A stretch of DNA of 24,206 bases from an uncultured Eubacterium sp. (lineage in GTDB: Bacteria; Bacillota; Clostridia; Peptostreptococcales; Anaerovoracaceae). Below the pieces are notes generated by a model. That model worked only from the letters and a program-made list of their open reading frames with translations, ran no database searches and was not told the origin of the DNA. A program made the translations under genes and the position numbers. Numbering within the stretch: position 1 is the first letter of the stretch; every line of letters begins with the position of its first letter. The stretch lies in the NCBI GenBank assembly GCA_937966095.1, contig CALCKF010000097.1:1-24206 (forward strand), given 5' to 3'. Of the stretch, positions 15,074-21,842 are shown piece after piece.

Positions 15074-15736
15074 TTACAGGTCGTCTATATAGCTGCCGGG
15101 ATCTACAGGTTCATTGTTTTTACGCAGTTCAAAATGCAGGTGATCCTGTTCGTCAAACTCAAAGAGGGATGTTTTTCCAACTTCTCCTATAACGTCTCCA
15201 CGAGAGACTATTTCACCAAGCTCTATGAGGTTTTTCCTGCCGAGGTTGCCATAAACGGATATCATATTGTTGCCGTGATTCACTTCAACGACTATACCAA
15301 ACTTATCATCCTCCTCAATACGGGTTACAGTGCCTGAAGCACATGCGCTCACACTGGTGCCCTGAGGCGCCGATATGTCAACTCCGCTGTGAGTCATATA
15401 CTGGTCAAGAGTTTTCCAGTATATAGGCATATCCATGGAATATTCCATTATAATTTCTCCCTTTACGGGGACAATAAATTCTGATGTATCGTAAGTGACG
15501 GTTCCGTTTTTTGAACTGTCGGAATTGTCCCTGCTGTCTACAATTTCATGTGTCGCTTCATTTTTTTCATCAACAGCCTTTTCCTTTACGACATCAGCGG
15601 CTTTCTCACTGTTCATATTATCTCTGACTTTATCTATATTGGCCTTTACCACGAAAACTGAAATGAGGGCCATCAGACAAAAACATAAAACCAAAGCTGT
15701 TGCGGATCTGTCTTTCTGTTTTCTATCCTGTCTCAT
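15074..15736 (-). CDS. M23 (LytM-type) metallopeptidase, membrane-anchored, SpoIIQ-like
   Basis: A 220-residue protein with one N-terminal membrane helix (about 13-31), a charged linker (35-80) and an extracytoplasmic LytM domain. The zinc site is complete: HSGVD (His116, Asp120) and HLH (His199, His201). Size and layout, and the stretch YWKTLDQYMTHSGVDI, resemble clostridial SpoIIQ, the forespore membrane protein that pairs with SpoIIIAH during engulfment. Unlike SpoIIQ of Bacillus subtilis, the first histidine is kept. A general cell-wall endopeptidase remains possible. GGAGG lies upstream of the ATG. No SpoIIIAH or other sporulation gene is nearby, and no clear sporulation sigma site was found. 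Confidence 0.8.
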   Translation of the reverse strand: MRQDRKQKDRSATALVLCFCLMALISVFVVKANIDKVRDNMNSEKAADVVKEKAVDEKNEATHEIVDSRDNSDSSKNGTVTYDTSEFIVPVKGEIIMEYSMDMPIYWKTLDQYMTHSGVDISAPQGTSVSACASGTVTRIEEDDKFGIVVEVNHGNNMISVYGNLGRKNLIELGEIVSRGDVIGEVGKTSLFEFDEQDHLHFELRKNNEPVDPGSYIDDL

Positions 15737-15799
15737 GCACGCATTACCTCCTATGGTGATAGTATCGACAGATAAAAGGAAATTAATACTGCTAATTAC

Positions 15800-15827
15800 T
15801 TGTAATAAAAAGGATGTATGGTATAAT
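15800..15827 (+). promoter_or_regulatory. Promoter of the aminotransferase gene
   Basis: TTGTAA (15800-15805), a 16-base spacer and TATAAT (15822-15827) with an upstream TGG (extended -10). The start would be near 15834, about 33 nt before the GTG start codon. Confidence 0.7.
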
Positions 15828-15866
15828 GAATGCTGAATTTCAGATCAATAAACAGAGGTGATTTAA

Positions 15867-17102
15867 GTGTCGGATTATATTTTGGCAAGAAAAAACGGTA
15901 GGAATATACCTAAAGAAGACAAGATATTCGGAATAAGCAACAGAGCGAAGAAGATGATCGCAGAAAAAGGTGCCGATAAAGTTATAAATGCAACTATAGG
16001 GTCTCTGCTTGATGATGATGGAAAGCTGATTGTGCTGTCATCTGTGGCAGAAGTCTTCAGAGAGCTGAAGCCTGAAGATTATGCTGACTATGCTCCCATA
16101 GGCGGTATGCCGGGATTCAAAGACGCCGTGAAAAAGGCCGCATTTGGTGAATTTGAGCCTGTTGAAAGCTTTACTGAAGCGGTCGCGGTGCCGGGAGGAA
16201 CGGGAGCGTTGAGAAATGCTATAGCTAATTATTCGGATCTTGGGGACGGCATCATAACATCTGACTGGCACTGGTCACCATATAACACCATAGCAGGGGA
16301 AATAGGAAGACATATTGAGACCTTTGAATTCTTTACTGAAGAAGGAAGCTTCAACTGTGCTTCTTTAAGAATGAAAACCCTTGAACTCCTGAAAGCACAG
16401 GAAAGTGTTGTTATAATACTTAATACGCCGGCTCATAATCCTACAGGATATTCTCTTACATTAGATGACTGGGATAAGGTGATTGAGGTACTGAAGGAGG
16501 CGGCTTCATATGGGAAGCCTGTTGCTCTTGTTGTGGATGCTGCGTATATAGATTTCGCAGGTGATGAAAATAAATACAGACAATTTCTCCCGAAACTGGA
16601 AACCCTTCCTGAAAATGTAATATCCATCATAGCCTACAGCTTGTCAAAAACATATACTCTCTACGGAACGAGGTGCGGAGCCATGATCTGTATAGCTAAA
16701 ACAAAAGCCGTGGCGGATGAGTTCAAACGTGTATGCGAATATTCATCGAGAGGATCATGGTCAAACAGTGCCAAAGTTGCTCAGATAATCCTTACCAGGA
16801 TATACAGCGATGAAAAGCTTCTTAAAAAGGTAAGTGAAGAAAGGGCATATTACAGAGACATGCTGCTGGCAAGAGGCAGAGCTTTCGAGGAAGAGGCGAA
16901 TAAGGCGGGACTTGAGACAGTTCCTTTTGATGCAGGATTCTTTATATCTATCCCTTGTGATGACCCTGATGCAGTAAGTGCCAGACTGGAAAAGCAAGGA
17001 CTTTTCATAGTTCCTCTGGCAAAAGGCCTCAGAGTATCAGTTGCTTCGATATCTGAAGAAAAGTGCAGGAAAATCCCTTACATGATAAAAGAGGCCATGT
17101 AA
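15867..17102 (+). CDS. Class I/II pyridoxal-phosphate aminotransferase
   Basis: A 411-residue fold-type I aminotransferase, probably acting on an amino acid and a 2-oxo acid. The core motifs are clear: APIGGMPGFKDAV near the N-terminus, the NTPAHNPTGY asparagine block, VVDAAYIDF with the aspartate that holds the pyridine nitrogen, and SLSKTYTLYGTRCG with the PLP lysine (Lys261). Substrate specificity (aromatic, aspartate or other) cannot be read off. It begins with GTG, supported by AGAGGTG six bases upstream. It is monocistronic by layout: its own promoter upstream, and the next gene has its own. Confidence 0.9.
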   Translation: MSDYILARKNGRNIPKEDKIFGISNRAKKMIAEKGADKVINATIGSLLDDDGKLIVLSSVAEVFRELKPEDYADYAPIGGMPGFKDAVKKAAFGEFEPVESFTEAVAVPGGTGALRNAIANYSDLGDGIITSDWHWSPYNTIAGEIGRHIETFEFFTEEGSFNCASLRMKTLELLKAQESVVIILNTPAHNPTGYSLTLDDWDKVIEVLKEAASYGKPVALVVDAAYIDFAGDENKYRQFLPKLETLPENVISIIAYSLSKTYTLYGTRCGAMICIAKTKAVADEFKRVCEYSSRGSWSNSAKVAQIILTRIYSDEKLLKKVSEERAYYRDMLLARGRAFEEEANKAGLETVPFDAGFFISIPCDDPDAVSARLEKQGLFIVPLAKGLRVSVASISEEKCRKIPYMIKEAM

Positions 17103-17120
17103 AAAATGCCCACCAGCATA

Positions 17121-17149
17121 TTGACATAATTTACCAAATATAGTATATT
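17121..17149 (+). promoter_or_regulatory. Promoter of the YdbC-like gene
   Basis: Perfect TTGACA (17121-17126), a 17-base spacer and TATATT (17144-17149). The start would be near 17156, about 45 nt before the gene. Confidence 0.8.
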
Positions 17150-17200
17150 TTGTAATATAATCGGGAGGTATTGCAGATGTAATGTGAAAGGAGATTTATT

Positions 17201-17491
17201 ATGTCAAAGAATGGTGATTTCGTAAGAGAGGATATATCATATGATATCGTAGAAAAGATAGGGGTGATCACTTCATATTCGACAGGCTGGAACAAAGAAC
17301 TTAATCTTGTCAGCTGGAACGGTGCCGCTCCAAAATATGATATACGTGACTGGGCTCCGGATCATGCCCATATGTCGAGAGGAATAACGTTACATGAAAA
17401 GGAAATGAGACTTATATTCGATCTTCTGAGAAACAGGGGGAGACATCAGACACGGGAAGAGATCCTGCCCGGAAGCGATCAGGAGATATGA
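17201..17491 (+). CDS. YdbC/PC4-family single-strand nucleic-acid-binding protein
   Basis: A 96-residue protein of the bacterial PC4-like (YdbC) family. The middle block ELNLVSWNGAAPKYDIRDWA is highly typical, followed by HMSRGITLHEKEM. Family members bind single-stranded DNA or RNA as dimers and are thought to assist transcription or DNA repair; the exact role is unknown. AAAGGAG precedes the ATG. A promoter lies before and a terminator after it, so it is a single-gene unit. Two minimal start-stop codon pairs lie in its short leader. Confidence 0.88.
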   Translation: MSKNGDFVREDISYDIVEKIGVITSYSTGWNKELNLVSWNGAAPKYDIRDWAPDHAHMSRGITLHEKEMRLIFDLLRNRGRHQTREEILPGSDQEI

Positions 17492-17505
17492 TGAAACTTC
17501 AAATG

Positions 17506-17535
17506 ACCACGGGTACTTATGCACCTGTGGTTTTT
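17506..17535 (+). terminator. Intrinsic terminator after the YdbC-like gene
   Basis: ACCAC-GGGT and ACC-TGTGGT pair around a loop of about eight bases, with the final T5-run at 17531-17535. One internal mismatch is present. Confidence 0.75.
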
Positions 17536-17547
17536 ATATTGCATATA

Positions 17548-17556
17548 TGGTATACT
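17548..17556 (+). promoter_or_regulatory. Extended -10 promoter of the kinase operon
   Basis: TGGTATACT (17548-17556) is an extended -10; the same TGG-TATA form is found before aroD and the aminotransferase. The start would be near 17563, about 45 nt before the kinase gene. Confidence 0.5.
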
Positions 17557-17607
17557 GGATATATATCGCGGTGTTTTGGGAAGCAAGGATAATGAAGGTG
17601 CTGTGAA

Positions 17608-19272
17608 ATGATAATAAAGCTTAAGAAAATTCAGGGTGGAGAGCATCATGAGATGTGTATAAACGGGCCGGTATCTCTTGAAACTCTGGCGGAAGAGGTG
17701 AAGGATGATCTGCCCTATACGGTATTGCTGGCAAAGGTAAACGGCCGTTATGAGGAATTGAATTATGTACTTGAAGAGGATTCGGAAGTCGAATTTCTCG
17801 ATATAAGGGACCACAGTGCGGAAATGGCGTATCAGAACAGTCTGTCGCTGATTTATATAAAAGCTGTTATAGATATTATGGGAGATGTCCCTGTACAGAT
17901 AGAAAATTCTTTGAATAAGGGTCTTTATACCGAAATAGCAGGAGAAAAGACGGTAACGGAAGAACAGCTGAAAAAAATCAACAGCCGTATGCGGGATATA
18001 GTAGATAAAAACATACCTATCATCAGTGAGGAATATGACAGGAAAAGAGCAGTTGAGATCTGGGAGAAGTGCAACTGTCTTGAAAAGGCCAGACTGCTGA
18101 GAGATGCTGAAGATGTAGAGCGCGCTAAGTTTTACAGTATAGAAGGATACAGAAATTTTTTCTATGGCCTTATGGTGCCTTCTACAAAATATATAAAATA
18201 TTTTCAGCTGATGCTCTATGGTGAAGGCGTGCTTCTCAGATTTCCTCAGCCGTCTGCTCCTGATGAGATCCCTCCTTTTGTAGATGATGAAAAGATCTAC
18301 GAGGCTTTCAGGGAAACCAAACGATGGCATTCTCTGATGGGAGTCGAGTATCTTCCTGATCTTAACGATATGATCAGGAACGGCGGATGGAAGGATCTGA
18401 TACTGCTGTCAGAGGCTCTTCACGAGAAGAAGATAGCAGAGATAGCCGACATGATAACTGAAAGGCGGAAACGTATAATCCTTATAGCCGGACCGTCTTC
18501 ATCGGGAAAGACTACATTTGCCAGAAGACTCTGTGTGCAGCTGCGGGTGAATGGTATCGCTCCTCTTTATCTTGGAACTGATGATTATTACCTTGACAGG
18601 AAGGATGCACCGATAGGGCCTGACGGGCAGCGCAACTATGAAAATCTTGAATCGCTTGATATCGAACTTTTTAACAGTGATCTGACGGGACTGATGAAGG
18701 GAGAAAAAGTGGATTTGCCAAGATATGATTTCATAACAGGTGAAAAGGTGTTTGGAGAACGTATAACATCGATATCATCAAATCAGCCTGTTGTTATAGA
18801 AGGAATACACGGGCTCAACAGCAGACTGACCGAAAGAATAAGCGATGAAGATAAATTCAGGATATATATAAGCCCTTTTACTCCGCTTAATATAGACATC
18901 CATAACAGAGTGACCACTACAGATACAAGGATGATAAGGCGCATAGTCAGAGATTATGAGTTCAGAGGGAGTTCTGCAGCTGAGACTATAGCTCTCTGGC
19001 CTAAAGTAAGAGCCGGTGAGGACAGGAACATATTCCCTTATAACGGCCAGGCAGATGTTATATTCAATTCTGCACTGGTGTACGAGCTGTCGGTACTTAA
19101 AAAATATGCGGTAGACATATTGGAAAAGGTCGAAACGACCGTGCCTGAGCATGCTGAAGCAGTGAGACTTCTTAAGTTTATCAGGTTTTTTGATGATATA
19201 GAAGACGAGAAAGTGATCCCTAACAATTCTATAATAAGAGAATTCATAGGCGGAAGTATATTTGTTGAATAG
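17608..19272 (+). CDS. Nucleoside (uridine) kinase with N-terminal TGS-like domain
   Basis: A 554-residue fusion common in clostridia: an N-terminal TGS-like domain (about 1-68), a threonyl-tRNA-synthetase-like second additional domain (about 70-240), and a C-terminal uridine/phosphoribulokinase domain. The kinase has Walker A AGPSSSGKTT (GPSSSGKT at 295-302), LGTDDYYLDR, NYENLESLD and VIEGIHGLN. It probably phosphorylates uridine or another nucleoside; what the tRNA-synthetase-like part does is unknown. GAAGGTG precedes the ATG. It heads an operon with a PfkB kinase and a LUD protein (gaps of 12 and 24 bases). Confidence 0.9.
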   Translation: MIIKLKKIQGGEHHEMCINGPVSLETLAEEVKDDLPYTVLLAKVNGRYEELNYVLEEDSEVEFLDIRDHSAEMAYQNSLSLIYIKAVIDIMGDVPVQIENSLNKGLYTEIAGEKTVTEEQLKKINSRMRDIVDKNIPIISEEYDRKRAVEIWEKCNCLEKARLLRDAEDVERAKFYSIEGYRNFFYGLMVPSTKYIKYFQLMLYGEGVLLRFPQPSAPDEIPPFVDDEKIYEAFRETKRWHSLMGVEYLPDLNDMIRNGGWKDLILLSEALHEKKIAEIADMITERRKRIILIAGPSSSGKTTFARRLCVQLRVNGIAPLYLGTDDYYLDRKDAPIGPDGQRNYENLESLDIELFNSDLTGLMKGEKVDLPRYDFITGEKVFGERITSISSNQPVVIEGIHGLNSRLTERISDEDKFRIYISPFTPLNIDIHNRVTTTDTRMIRRIVRDYEFRGSSAAETIALWPKVRAGEDRNIFPYNGQADVIFNSALVYELSVLKKYAVDILEKVETTVPEHAEAVRLLKFIRFFDDIEDEKVIPNNSIIREFIGGSIFVE

Positions 19273-19284
19273 AAGGAGATAAAC

Positions 19285-20196
19285 ATGATCGCAGTTATAG
19301 GAAGTGCAAAAGAAATAATAAAAATAGCAATGAAAGCTCCGGCTGAAGATGCATCAGCGTCATCAGATCCTGCAGAAAAAGAAATGAAGGAAACTGATAC
19401 CATGATCGTGGAAAGCGGCGGATGCGGGGCAAATATAGCGGCAAACCTTGCATCTTTCGGGTATGAAACGGTATTTATAACTGCAATTGGGGAGGATTCA
19501 CTGGGTGCAGCGTTAAAAGACCGTATGTATAAGGCCGGAGTCAGAACTGATATGATGAAGACCTTCCCGGGGATGACAGCTGTCAATGTGGATTTTCTGA
19601 ATGTCCTTGGAGATCTGGAATTCACCAGAAGAAACAGCGAGATCGTTGACAACATAACTCCTGAATTTCTGGAGTCATCAGCAGAATTTCTGGAAAGGGC
19701 CGAGGCTATAGTTATCGACGGCACGATACCTGCTGAGAGCATAAGATATATCACCGACATGTACGGAGGTCGTAACGATATGAGGATATTTTATGATCCG
19801 GCTTCTGCTCACGGTGGATATAAAGCAAGAGAGATCCTCGGCAGTTTCAGTTGTATCATGCCTGGAAGGATGGAGGCCGAGGCGATGACAAGGAAATCTG
19901 TGCTTAGCCAGGAGCAGCTAATGGAAGCGGGAGCTTTTTTTCAGGACAAGGGAGTGGAACGCGTCATAATAACGATAAAAGGAGGGGGACTTTATTACAA
20001 AGAGGGGAAGGATGAAGGTGTGATCAGACCTGAAAGGGTCCTTTCCTTCGGGAGCACTGCAGGTGCGGGCGATGTGGTGTCGGCAGCTGTAGTTTCCGGG
20101 ACGTTGGAGGGAAAAGGAATAGAGGAAACGGCCAGATATGCCATGGAAAAGGCGGCAGAATATCTTGCGGACACAAAAGATGAAAAATTCATATAA
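19285..20196 (+). CDS. PfkB-family sugar or nucleoside kinase
   Basis: A 303-residue ribokinase-like kinase. GGCGANIAANLASFGYET (45-62) is the first PfkB signature, and STAGAGDVVSAA with GAGD at 260-263 (catalytic Asp263) is the second. The first ~40 residues contain an acidic, alanine/serine-rich stretch (18-38) where relatives usually have a substrate-binding strand and lid. Ribose, pseudouridine, adenosine and sugars are all possible substrates. Its place just after a nucleoside kinase suggests nucleoside or ribose salvage, by inference. AAGGAGA precedes the ATG. Confidence 0.87.
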   Translation: MIAVIGSAKEIIKIAMKAPAEDASASSDPAEKEMKETDTMIVESGGCGANIAANLASFGYETVFITAIGEDSLGAALKDRMYKAGVRTDMMKTFPGMTAVNVDFLNVLGDLEFTRRNSEIVDNITPEFLESSAEFLERAEAIVIDGTIPAESIRYITDMYGGRNDMRIFYDPASAHGGYKAREILGSFSCIMPGRMEAEAMTRKSVLSQEQLMEAGAFFQDKGVERVIITIKGGGLYYKEGKDEGVIRPERVLSFGSTAGAGDVVSAAVVSGTLEGKGIEETARYAMEKAAEYLADTKDEKFI

Positions 20197-20220
20197 ATAT
20201 AAAATTCAAGGAGGGAAAAA

Positions 20221-20865
20221 ATGGACGCCAATGTAAAGAAAGCCAATAAAGTTAAGATCGAAAAGGTTATATCAAACCTCAAAAAACGCAACATTACCGG
20301 ATATTATTGTGAGGATATCGATGCTGCTGTACAGCAGATAGTCCAGCTTATACCTGAAGGCTCGGAAGTGTCATGGGGAGGTTCTATGACTCTGGAGCAG
20401 ATAGGCATAAAAAAGGTGCTTAGAGATAAGGGGTATCCGGTGAATGATCCGATGTCAGCCATGAACGATCAGAAGAAGGCTCTGGAACTGAGAAGGAAGG
20501 CTCTTTCCTCTGATGTGTTCCTGTCAAGTGTGAATGCGATAACCATGGATGGCGAGATAGTAAATATAGACGGAACAGGAAACAGAGTTGCTGCCATAGT
20601 GTTCGGACCTGAAAAGGTTGTACTGATAGCCGGAGCAAATAAAATCGTCTTTGATGAAAGAGATGCAATAGACAGGATAAAAAATGATGCATGTCCTCCG
20701 AACTGTATAAGGCTGGGTAAACAGACACCTTGCGCTATTACAGGCAAATGCGGCAGCTGTCTCAGCAAGGGTAATACAGTATGCTGCCATACAGTGACTA
20801 CGAGATTCTCTTCGATAGATGACAGAATGCATGTGATACTTATAAATGAAAATCTTGGATACTGA
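20221..20865 (+). CDS. LUD-domain (lactate-utilization-like) protein with cysteine-rich C-terminus
   Basis: A 214-residue LUD-domain protein (same fold as LutC). Residues 45-60 (PEGSEVSWGGSMTLEQ) and 125-146 fit the family. Seven cysteines crowd into residues 158-189 (158, 162, 171, 177, 180, 188, 189), a pattern fit for binding a metal or iron-sulfur cluster. The lutA and lutB genes, normal partners in lactate oxidation, are absent, so a lactate role is doubtful. It ends the kinase operon and is followed by a terminator. AAGGAGG precedes the ATG. Confidence 0.85.
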   Translation: MDANVKKANKVKIEKVISNLKKRNITGYYCEDIDAAVQQIVQLIPEGSEVSWGGSMTLEQIGIKKVLRDKGYPVNDPMSAMNDQKKALELRRKALSSDVFLSSVNAITMDGEIVNIDGTGNRVAAIVFGPEKVVLIAGANKIVFDERDAIDRIKNDACPPNCIRLGKQTPCAITGKCGSCLSKGNTVCCHTVTTRFSSIDDRMHVILINENLGY

Positions 20866-20912
20866 TAATTCAACACCACGGATTCAGATGTGAATCATAA
20901 TACACATAGGAG

Positions 20913-20962
20913 AAAGATCAGCTGTATCAGATAAAGGATCTGGATAGGGCTGATCTTTTTTA
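20913..20962 (+). terminator. Intrinsic terminator of the kinase-LUD operon
   Basis: AAAGATCAGC (20913-20922) pairs perfectly with GCTGATCTTT (20949-20958), and T6 at 20955-20960 runs through the end of the stem. The 26-base interior holds a second small stem (CAGAT/ATCTG). Confidence 0.85.
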
Positions 20963-21056
20963 ATGTCAAAATAATCGCAAAATAGATACACGGGAGAAAG
21001 TGTATGAAAGATAAAAGCTCAATGCATTGAAAATACAAGATTTTGAGCATAAAAAA

Positions 21057-21087
21057 ATGCAAAAAACTTTTTAAAAAAGTATTGCAT
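21057..21087. promoter_or_regulatory. Dyad with A/T tracts overlapping the S10 operon -35 box
   Basis: ATGCAA (21057-21062) and TTGCAT (21082-21087) flank ACTTTTT (21066-21072) and AAAAAGT (21074-21080). The right outer arm is the -35 box itself. The A/T tracts could act as an UP element, the dyad as an operator. Confidence 0.4.
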
Positions 21088-21110
21088 ATTTTTAAATAAT
21101 AATATATACT
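21082..21110 (+). promoter_or_regulatory. Promoter of the S10 ribosomal-protein operon
   Basis: TTGCAT (21082-21087), 17 bases, TATACT (21105-21110), preceded by A/T tracts. The start would be near 21117, giving a leader of about 240 nt before rpsJ. Confidence 0.75.
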
Positions 21111-21116
21111 GAAAAA

Positions 21117-21355
21117 GCTTGTGTAAGGCGATGAGGTGGGAAGTTACCTTGCTATAGGAGAATTTCCACTGAGAATTGTCCCCACATAAGATGGGGGCGA
21201 AGGGATTCGCCGGTTTTTTGTTCTGTGTAAAATATAGGAAACACACGGAACCGTGTGCGAAGCAAGCAAAACCACTGTACACGTTGAAAAACCGGGATTA
21301 AAGGACCCCTTGTACGAGCATAGCGAAAACAGTACAAAAAATTAGGAGGAAAGAA
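21117..21355 (+). ncRNA. Structured leader of the S10 operon with terminator-like hairpin
   Basis: The leader can form GTGGGAA/TTTCCAC (21136-21142 with 21163-21169, one G-U pair), CCCC/GGGG around 21180-21196, GGCGAA-GGGA-TTCGCC (21196-21211) followed by GG and T6 (21214-21219), and a perfect CACACGG-AA-CCGTGTG (21242-21257). GTGGG can also pair with CCCAC (21181-21185), and the GGGG arm overlaps the terminator stem, so competing folds exist. This suggests attenuation by a ribosomal protein, as known for S10 operons of other bacteria. I cannot assign it to a described leader family. Confidence 0.6.
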
Positions 21356-21667
21356 ATGAGCGAATTACAGAAAATCAGAATCAAGCTTAAAGCTTACGAC
21401 CATGCACTTCTTGACCAGTCTGCCGCAAAGATAGTCGAGACTGCTAAAAAAACAGGCGCCGAAGTTTCCGGCCCTATACCTCTTCCTACAGAAAAGGAAG
21501 TTGTGACAATCCTCAGAGCTGTTCACAAATATAAAGATTCAAGAGAACAGTTCGAACAGAGGACTCATAAAAGACTGATAGATATCACAAGTGCAACTGC
21601 AAAGACGACAGACGCACTCACAAAGCTGGATCTGCCTGCAGGTGTAGATATCGAAATAAAGCTCTAG
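21356..21667 (+). CDS. rpsJ: 30S ribosomal protein S10
   Basis: S10 belongs to the small-subunit head and, as NusE, joins transcription antitermination complexes. The 103 residues match the family over the whole length (IRIKLKAYDHALLDQSA, GPIPLPT, EQRTHKRLIDI, LPAGVDIEIKL). It is the first gene of the operon, with AGGAGG upstream. An unusual 244-base gap with repeated hairpins separates it from rplC; in most bacteria these genes are close. Confidence 0.97.
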   Translation: MSELQKIRIKLKAYDHALLDQSAAKIVETAKKTGAEVSGPIPLPTEKEVVTILRAVHKYKDSREQFEQRTHKRLIDITSATAKTTDALTKLDLPAGVDIEIKL

Positions 21668-21715
21668 GAGAGTTGTAAAAAATCAGAAGCGAAGGGAACT
21701 CCCTTAGTATGAGTG

Positions 21716-21756
21716 AGACCTACCGCAATTGGTAAAGCTCATTGGGTTAGGGCTTG
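21716..21756 (+). repeat. 41-nt direct repeat, copy 1
   Basis: Identical to copy 2 at 39 of 41 positions, 86 bases apart. Arms CCTACCGCAAT (21719-21729) and ATTGGGTTAGG (21741-21751) pair at 9 of 11 positions. The alternative AAGCTC-ATTGGGTTA-GGGCTT hairpin (21735-21755) uses overlapping bases. Confidence 0.92.
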
Positions 21757-21801
21757 AGCAGTAGCTTCCCGACCGGCTGAAGACCGGGGAAGCCTTGCAG
21801 C

Positions 21802-21842
21802 AGACCTACCGCAATTCGCAAAGCTCATTGGGTTAGGGCTTG
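21802..21842 (+). repeat. 41-nt direct repeat, copy 2
   Basis: Copy 2 differs from copy 1 only at repeat positions 16 (G to C) and 18 (T to C), both in the loop of the long hairpin (arms 21805-21815 and 21827-21837). The arms and the alternative hairpin (21821-21841) are unchanged. Confidence 0.92.

Larger units (their letters stand above)
20866..21355. other. Intergenic region before the S10 operon
   Basis: This 490-base gap has no believable gene. It holds the terminator of the kinase operon, an AT-rich stretch with a GCTCAA/TTGAGC hairpin (21017-21048), an A/T-tract dyad over the -35 region, the S10 promoter, and a structured leader. These are listed separately. Confidence 0.8.

Noticed and set aside
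15745..15790. Sporulation sigma factor (F, E or G) site before the SpoIIQ-like gene
   Set aside because: GATACTA partly fits a sigma-G/E -10, but the -35 element and the spacing do not match, so the call is not safe.
17105..17122. Terminator after the aminotransferase (ATGC/GCAT)
   Set aside because: A four-base stem with no T-run is too weak.
17479..18330. Long minus-strand ORF (283 codons) opposite the YdbC end and the nucleoside kinase gene
   Set aside because: It runs antisense to a clearly conserved kinase domain, is rich in Phe/Tyr/Ile/Arg as expected for a shadow frame, has no recognisable domain, and has no ribosome binding site.
21117..21355. T-box or known amino-acid riboswitch in the S10 leader
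   Set aside because: No AGGGTGGNACCGCG-type T-box motif or other known riboswitch consensus is found.
21716..21842. A tRNA gene in the rpsJ-rplC gap
   Set aside because: Only a D-arm-like hairpin is present; no anticodon stem-loop, T-arm or acceptor stem can be fitted.
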